Shown in pieces: positions 59,444 to 64,000 of a DNA stretch of 64,000 nucleotides. A program made the position numbers and the translations under genes. Each line of letters starts with the position of its first letter. The first letter of the stretch is position 1. Source of the stretch: Psychrobium sp. MM17-31 (GTDB lineage: Bacteria; Pseudomonadota; Gammaproteobacteria; Enterobacterales; Psychrobiaceae); the NCBI RefSeq assembly GCF_022347785.1, contig NZ_JAKRGA010000003.1, forward strand, positions 558,001 through 622,000, given 5' to 3'. The notes beneath the pieces were generated by a model. That model saw only the letters and a program-made list of their open reading frames with translations, was not told the origin of the DNA and did not search any database.

Positions 59444-60008
59444 TAGATGTCCTTTAAAAGATAGTAAATGTAGTTTGTCGCTATAATTGTTATTACCCTT
59501 GGCGACGGCCACAAATTATCACCTTTTCAAGTACACACAAGTTATTATGTAACAAAATGATACATTTATTACATGAATTAAACATTGATATAACCTTTTG
59601 ATATTAAATATATAAATAGCACAACATCATAAATAAACTAGATGAACATACGTAGTTGCTCCGATTAACACAAGCACAAACCAGCACTTAAGTACCAATA
59701 AATCTAAAATTTAGTTATAAAATACTATTTATTAAGTTCAATTTATTATATTTCAGATGGTTAAAATCCATCACACACAATATTGTATACAAAATGCACA
59801 ACAATAAAAAAGCGCTGTAGTCGGGATTAACAGTAGTATTAAAGAGAATGCGATTTATTTTCAAAAATATTTAAGAAAATGTAAAAAAAGTGAGCTGTTT
59901 GATATTTTGGCAAATATAAGATAAGGAGACTTAAGGAAGTCTTTTGGTAGGCGCTTAAATAAATCAAAGAATGATAATAGCCACCCTTAAAAAGAGTGGC
60001 TAAATCAA
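59444..60008. other. AT-rich intergenic region upstream of the protease gene
   Basis: About 565 bp of very AT-rich DNA without a supported gene. It must hold the protease promoter. Near the far end AGCCAC and GTGGCT (59981-60002) can pair around an A-rich loop, but without a U tract on the minus strand; no other structure was recognised. Confidence 0.6.
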
Positions 60009-60338
60009 TTATTTTAGAAAAGTAAGCTGTACTTTAGGGGCTAAATCATCGTTGAGATCCATATAGGATACTATAACAAGTTTACTAGTTACTGGAGCGT
60101 TGCTCGAATTAGAACTGACCATTACGTTTACTAATACCCGACTTTCACAGCCAGCAAATCCACACAAACTATCGAGCGGCATTTGATGAAATATCACTTG
60201 ATTAGTTGGAGTTTCAAGAGCCCGTTTAATATATGAAGCTACATCAGGTTGGGTCTTAACAGCATTTATCACCTTATTGTCTTTTGCATTACAAACGCCT
60301 GACATCATTAGTGCGGCGAGCAACATAATTCTCTTCAA
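60009..60338 (-). CDS. small hypothetical exported protein
   Basis: A 109-residue protein with signal peptide (KRIMLLAALMMSGVCNA) and a mature domain containing two cysteines in LCGFAGCESRVLVNVMVSS, probably disulfide-bonded. No family recognised. I chose the TTG at 60338 because GGGGGA lies 6 nt upstream and the signal peptide then starts with Lys-Arg; an ATG at 60377 would add 13 residues that do not fit a signal peptide. AT content is higher than in neighbouring housekeeping genes. Confidence 0.55.
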   Translation of the reverse strand: MKRIMLLAALMMSGVCNAKDNKVINAVKTQPDVASYIKRALETPTNQVIFHQMPLDSLCGFAGCESRVLVNVMVSSNSSNAPVTSKLVIVSYMDLNDDLAPKVQLTFLK

Positions 60339-60427
60339 ATCAATTCCCCCGTTCAAAAAGCTATAAGAAAAATCCAATAACCTATTAATTTTTATAATTA
60401 TTTCAACGTAACACTTTCCTTAGATTA

Positions 60428-61111
60428 TTACAACTTTGGCCAGTTCCACTGTTTTATAAACGCCATTTCTTTCAACCAGTTCGAAACTCCATCATTTGCC
60501 CAACTCGGCTCAACCGTAAAATGATAAAATTTGTCATCTAACTTAAACGATAATTGCCACGCATGCAGCATGCCTATTGGTTGTTGATTATTAGGATAAT
60601 AACGCTCGTCACCAATAATGGGCGCGCCGATGCTTTTCATAGCAACGCGCAATTGATGGGTTTTTCCAGTATGAGGTTTAAGCAAATAACCTCGAATACC
60701 CGGCGCAATGCTGTAACTAAAAAACTGCGTCACTGCTGGGTTGTCATTCGACTTTAATAATAAGTAGCTGCCATTACGTCCTTTTTTCATATCTCCTTTA
60801 ATAAGACCCTGCTTCTTTTTCGGTTTTTTATCAGACACCGCGAGATAGTATTTTTCTATTTGGCGCGTTGCAAAGAGTTCACCAAACTGCGCTGCTACTT
60901 CGCTCGATTTCGCCAAAATCAATAAGCCACTGGTCATTTTATCTAATCGATGCACGGGAAATAATGATTCACCTCCTCGATCATGACTAACCTGCGCGAC
61001 AATTCCAGCCTGATTGTCACTACTGTGAAAATCGACATTAGCCGCTTTATTGATCACTAAAAATGACGCTAAATCTGCGACAACTGAATAACTTTTCGAT
61101 TCTTGATTCAC
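60428..61111 (-). CDS. RluA-family RNA pseudouridine synthase (TIGR01621-like)
   Basis: The 227 residues include the catalytic motif VHRLDKMTSGLLILAKS with the essential Asp, YLAVSDKKPKKKQGLIKGD and the TGKTHQLRVAMKSIGAPIIG segment of the RluA family. It lacks the N-terminal S4 domain. Shorter than RluC or RluD and most similar to the TIGR01621 subgroup, whose RNA target I cannot name. It is the last minus-strand gene before the divergent metal exporter. Confidence 0.85.
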   Translation of the reverse strand: MNQESKSYSVVADLASFLVINKAANVDFHSSDNQAGIVAQVSHDRGGESLFPVHRLDKMTSGLLILAKSSEVAAQFGELFATRQIEKYYLAVSDKKPKKKQGLIKGDMKKGRNGSYLLLKSNDNPAVTQFFSYSIAPGIRGYLLKPHTGKTHQLRVAMKSIGAPIIGDERYYPNNQQPIGMLHAWQLSFKLDDKFYHFTVEPSWANDGVSNWLKEMAFIKQWNWPKL

Positions 61112-61171
61112 TACGATTCCCTAATGACTTAAAAAATATGGGGGATTTAACGCGATCTAGCGTAATTACTA

Positions 61172-61200
61172 TTGCACTTTTACAAAACAGCAAATAACAT
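61172..61200 (+). promoter_or_regulatory. predicted promoter of the metal exporter gene
   Basis: A -35-like TTGCAC (61172-61177) and a -10-like TAACAT (61195-61200) are separated by 17 nt. The downstream edge runs into the Fur-like box. Confidence 0.5.
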
Positions 61201-61217
61201 TAATGATAATTATTTTT
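61199..61217 (+). promoter_or_regulatory. Fur-like box
   Basis: The 19 bp starting ATTAATGATAATTATTTTT match the consensus GATAATGATAATCATTATC at 14 positions, all in the core. The site overlaps the predicted -10 and start point, a repressing position. It could also be read by another Fur-family regulator. Confidence 0.6.
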
Positions 61218-61221
61218 ATTT

Positions 61222-61246
61222 GCATAATCTTGATTGCAGATTATGC
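61222..61246. promoter_or_regulatory. perfect inverted repeat in the exporter leader
   Basis: GCATAATC (61222-61229) and GATTATGC (61239-61246) are perfectly complementary around 9 nt. It lies just after the Fur-like box, about 25 nt before the start codon. It may be an operator for a dimeric regulator or a leader hairpin; the yybP-ykoY manganese riboswitch signature was not seen. Confidence 0.5.
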
Positions 61247-61272
61247 GCGGATCGTAAAAGGGTCATCGCACA

Positions 61273-62436
61273 ATGGAAAACTCTACTCAATTACACACAG
61301 CGATGTACTCCGCCAGTGTCAAATATAAACGCCTTTTTCTGCCAGCAATTATCTGCGCCTTACTTACGGTACCTTCATTACGCGATATCATTCTTGGTTC
61401 ATTGGCGGATGCGTTTTTGCAAGTGACTATTTTCGTTGCCGCAACCCTTTGTGTCTACTATTTTCTACTAGAGCGCTTCCCACAGTTAGAACTTAGTTAC
61501 GTTCGGCAGCACTACCCCACGCTAGAAACACCACTAGCCGCATTACTTGGTGCATTACCCGGCTGTGGCGGCGCTATTATCGTTGTCACTCAATTTACAA
61601 AAGGCCAAGCGAGCTTTGGCAGCGTAGTTGCTGTGCTTACGGCAACAATGGGGGATGCAGCATTCTTATTACTAGCCACTAAACCACTAGAAGGCCTTGT
61701 TATTTTATCGATGGGTTTGGTGATAGGTACAATAAGCGGTTATATCGTCAATGCCATTCACGATGTCAATTATTTAAAACCTGATGTGTCATCACAAGCG
61801 CAATGTTGCCACCAGCAAGCACCTCAAATTACTCAGCGTATCGGTCGACGTTTTTGGTTAGTTGCCTTTGTTCCATGTTTAATTGTCAGCTTATTATTAG
61901 CAGGACAATTCGATTTTGAAGCTGCGGTTGCCGGCAGCGAAACCGTCATTACCTATGTAGGTGCTGTAGGTGCTTTAGTTGTGTTAGTGCTATGGGCACT
62001 ATCGTCGTCTGGTAAAAGCTATCAAGACGTAACCAGTGAAGATGAACCGAACAAGCCCTACTCTAAAATCTACAAAGTCATGCAAGATACTCACTTTGTA
62101 ACGGCTTGGGTTATTGCCGCCTTCGTGCTTTATGAGGTATTAGTGGCGCAATTTGGACTGGACTTAAAAACTTGGTTTGCTCATTACGCGGTATTAGCGC
62201 CATTGGTTGGTGTAGTAATTGGTTTGTTACCGGGCTGTGGCCCACAAATTCTTGTGACGACTCTGTATATTAACGGCATTGTGCCCTTTAGCGCCTTGGC
62301 CGCCAATGCGATATCAAATGATGGCGATGCCCTTTTCCCTGCTATTGCATTAGCACCAAAAGCGGCGATGGTAGCAACGCTGTACTCAGCTATTCCAGCA
62401 CTGCTTGTGGGATATGGGATTTACTGGTTGATGTAA
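61273..62436 (+). CDS. putative 10-TM heavy-metal (manganese) exporter
   Basis: The 387-residue inner-membrane protein has about ten helices and an internal repeat. PGCGG at 96-100 (GALPGCGGAIIVVTQF) returns in the second half as GLLPGCGPQILVTTLY, and GDAAFLLLATKP returns as GDALFPAIALAP. This matches the ArsP_2-like 10TM exporter family, some members annotated as manganese exporters. A central loop with CCHQQ may bind metal. The Fur-like box and inverted repeat upstream support metal control. The ion is inference. Divergent from the RluA gene. Confidence 0.78.
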   Translation: MENSTQLHTAMYSASVKYKRLFLPAIICALLTVPSLRDIILGSLADAFLQVTIFVAATLCVYYFLLERFPQLELSYVRQHYPTLETPLAALLGALPGCGGAIIVVTQFTKGQASFGSVVAVLTATMGDAAFLLLATKPLEGLVILSMGLVIGTISGYIVNAIHDVNYLKPDVSSQAQCCHQQAPQITQRIGRRFWLVAFVPCLIVSLLLAGQFDFEAAVAGSETVITYVGAVGALVVLVLWALSSSGKSYQDVTSEDEPNKPYSKIYKVMQDTHFVTAWVIAAFVLYEVLVAQFGLDLKTWFAHYAVLAPLVGVVIGLLPGCGPQILVTTLYINGIVPFSALAANAISNDGDALFPAIALAPKAAMVATLYSAIPALLVGYGIYWLM

Positions 62437-62557
62437 GACAAGCTCTATAATGCTGTCCTACACGAAGCTTCCATTCATCATCATGGTGGCGAGGAGCAGC
62501 ACATTTAGTATAGCGATAAGATATAAAATCTTTGAGTTTTTAACGCTATAAAATGAA

Positions 62558-62593
62558 TAAAAAAATCCAGCCAAGTTACCTTGGCTGGATTTT
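62558..62593. terminator. bidirectional terminator between exporter and carB
   Basis: AAAATCCAGCCAAG and CTTGGCTGGATTTT form a 14-bp stem around TTAC, with A and T runs on both sides. It serves carB on the minus strand and possibly the exporter. Confidence 0.88.
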
Positions 62594-62621
62594 TATTTAA
62601 GCACTTAATCGTTTAGTAAAA

Positions 62622-64000
62622 CTAAACCTTAGCGTGCAGTTCTTGTACCGAGCTTACCGACGCGCGATCGTCGGCTAGGATAGAGTCACAAGTTGCCAGT
62701 GCTGCATTCATGGTTGTGGTGTAAGCCACTTTGTAACGCAGTGCGCCAGCACGTAATTTTCGTGAATCTTCAATCGCTTGACGACCTTCGGTAGTGTTTA
62801 CGATGTACTCGTATTCACCGTTGGTAATGCGGTCTAGGATGTGCGGACGACCTTCGCTTACTTTATTCACTAAGCGAGGGTTAATGCCTGCTTCACCGAG
62901 TACCACACAAGTACCGTGAGTAGCGTCTAACTCGTAGCCTAAATCTAACAGTTTTTGTGCTAGCTGAGCTACGCGGCCTTTGTCGCTTTGACGTACAGAG
63001 ATAAGCGCGCGGCCTTTCTTAGGTACATTAGACTTAGCGCCAAGCTGTGCTTTCGCGTAAGCTTCAGCGAAAGTTTCGCCAACACCCATAACCTCACCCG
63101 TTGAACGCATTTCTGGGCCTAAAATTGGGTCAGCACCGTGGAACTTGTTAAACGGCAATACTACTTCTTTTACTGAGTAGTATGGCGGTACAACTTCTTT
63201 AGTAAAGCCAAGTTCTTTCAGTGTTTTACCAGCCATAACCTTAGCGGCAATCTTAGCCAGTGGTACACCTGTCGCTTTAGATACGAAAGGTACAGTACGT
63301 GCAGCGCGTGGGTTAACTTCAATCATGTAGATAACGCCATCTTTAACCGCAAACTGAGTGTTCATTAGACCGATAACGCCTAATTCAAGGGCTAGGCTGC
63401 GAACGTATTCACGTAGCTTGTCTTGAATGTCTTGCGACAGCGTGTATGGCGGCAGAGAACAACCTGAGTCACCAGAGTGAACACCTGCTTCTTCGATGTG
63501 CTCCATGATGCCACCAACAACAACGTCAGTGCCGTCACAAACTGCGTCAACGTCAACTTCTGTTGCGTTATCTAGGAAACGGTCAAGTAAGATTGGTGAG
63601 TCGTTAGAAACACTTACTGCGGCGCTCATGTAGCGACGTAAATCTTGCTCGTCATAAACGATTTCCATTGCGCGGCCACCAAGAACGTAAGATGGACGAA
63701 CAACCAATGGGAAGCCGATGTTAGCTGATTCAGCAATCGCTTCTTCGGTGCTGCTTACCGTGTTATTAGTCGGTTGCTGAATGCCTAAACGCTCAATCAT
63801 TTGCTGGAAACGCTCGCGATCTTCAGCGCGGTCAATCGCATCTGGTGAAGTACCGATGATTGGTACACCAGCCGCTTCCAAAGCACGTGCCAATTTCAGT
63901 GGCGTTTGACCACCGTACTGCACGATAACGCCTTTAGGCTTTTCGATGCGTACAATTTCGATAACATCTTCAAAGGTAATAGATTCGAAGTACAGACGAT
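62622..64000 (-). CDS. carB: carbamoyl-phosphate synthase large chain, C-terminal part
   Basis: Makes carbamoyl phosphate for arginine and pyrimidine synthesis. The window holds about 458 C-terminal residues; the gene runs past 64000. It covers the second synthetase half: [18 protein letters not shown], then [39 protein letters not shown] and [19 protein letters not shown], then the MGS-like allosteric domain with [19 protein letters not shown], and [15 protein letters not shown]. The frame continues without interruption to the window edge. carA and a pyrimidine- or arginine-responsive promoter would lie beyond the window. Confidence 0.97.
   Translation of the reverse strand, partial: RLYFESITFEDVIEIVRIEKPKGVIVQYGGQTPLKLARALEAAGVPIIGTSPDAIDRAEDRERFQQMIERLGIQQPTNNTVSSTEEAIAESANIGFPLVVRPSYVLGGRAMEIVYDEQDLRRYMSAAVSVSNDSPILLDRFLDNATEVDVDAVCDGTDVVVGGIMEHIEEAGVHSGDSGCSLPPYTLSQDIQDKLREYVRSLALELGVIGLMNTQFAVKDGVIYMIEVNPRAARTVPFVSKATGVPLAKIAAKVMAGKTLKELGFTKEVVPPYYSVKEVVLPFNKFHGADPILGPEMRSTGEVMGVGETFAEAYAKAQLGAKSNVPKKGRALISVRQSDKGRVAQLAQKLLDLGYELDATHGTCVVLGEAGINPRLVNKVSEGRPHILDRITNGEYEYIVNTTEGRQAIEDSRKLRAGALRYKVAYTTTMNAALATCDSILADDRASVSSVQELHAKV

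Noticed and set aside
61140-61272. Manganese riboswitch (yybP-ykoY) upstream of the metal exporter
   Set aside because: The conserved loop motifs are absent; only a Fur-like box and one inverted repeat are visible.
62437-62557. Tiny hydrophobic minus-strand reading frame between the exporter and carB
   Set aside because: About 14 codons with only a GTG start, no ribosome-binding site, and located behind the carB terminator.

Overview
The window is chromosomal DNA of a marine gammaproteobacterium, most likely an Alteromonadales member related to Colwellia, Thalassotalea or Shewanella. That placement is inference from protein similarity and gene order: the ybfF-DUF2788-ybfE-fldA cluster, tpiA between glmM and secG, a VC2046/SO_2500-family protein, a Shewanella-type dGTPase and a Shewanella-like phosphatase, in moderately AT-rich DNA. 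No insertion sequence, prophage, CRISPR array or rRNA operon was seen. About 66 protein genes and two tRNA genes (Tyr-GTA, Leu-GAG) are supported.

Layout. From 0.2 to 16.7 kb genes lie mostly on the plus strand: fur, (seqA and maeA on minus), ybfF, DUF2788, ybfE, fldA, alaA, an HD-domain dGTPase, trhA, ychJ, tRNA-Tyr, a receiver-TPR protein, a Cds1-like PLP enzyme, and the divergent queE/queC pair for queuosine. From 16.7 to 61.1 kb nearly everything is on the minus strand. In that block, read in transcription order, lie: RluA-like synthase, a secreted M4 protease and a Shewanella-like phosphatase; ffh; rpsP-rimM-trmD-rplS; methionine gamma-lyase, a DUF3149 peptide, phhA-phhB; greA; rlmE-ftsH-folP-glmM-tpiA-secG-tRNA-Leu; a haem-binding chemoreceptor; rimP-nusA-infB-rbfA-truB-rpsO-pnp; a patch of accessory genes with nlpI; and mazG-pyrG-eno. 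The ftsH-to-pnp order matches E. coli closely. The window ends with a plus-strand metal exporter and the 3' part of carB.

The genes are mainly core translation, RNA turnover, protein targeting and nucleotide metabolism. The unusual material sits between them. The 3' ends of two unrelated genes, rplS and pnp, have been duplicated together with their terminators just downstream of the genuine copies: two full extra copies plus a fragment after rplS, one after pnp. A separate 48-51 nt tandem repeat lies directly behind the terminators of rpsO and ftsH. The rimP-nusA operon is preceded by a leader with a chain of hairpins and two terminators.

Several regulatory sites could be read: a perfect FNR-type palindrome before the haem chemoreceptor, a near-perfect one at about -41.5 before the DUF3149 peptide gene, and a Fur-like box over the promoter of the 10-TM metal exporter. 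Protein oddities include a receiver domain with Glu in place of the phosphoacceptor Asp, a MazG that is only the C-terminal half, and a Fur with a single cysteine.
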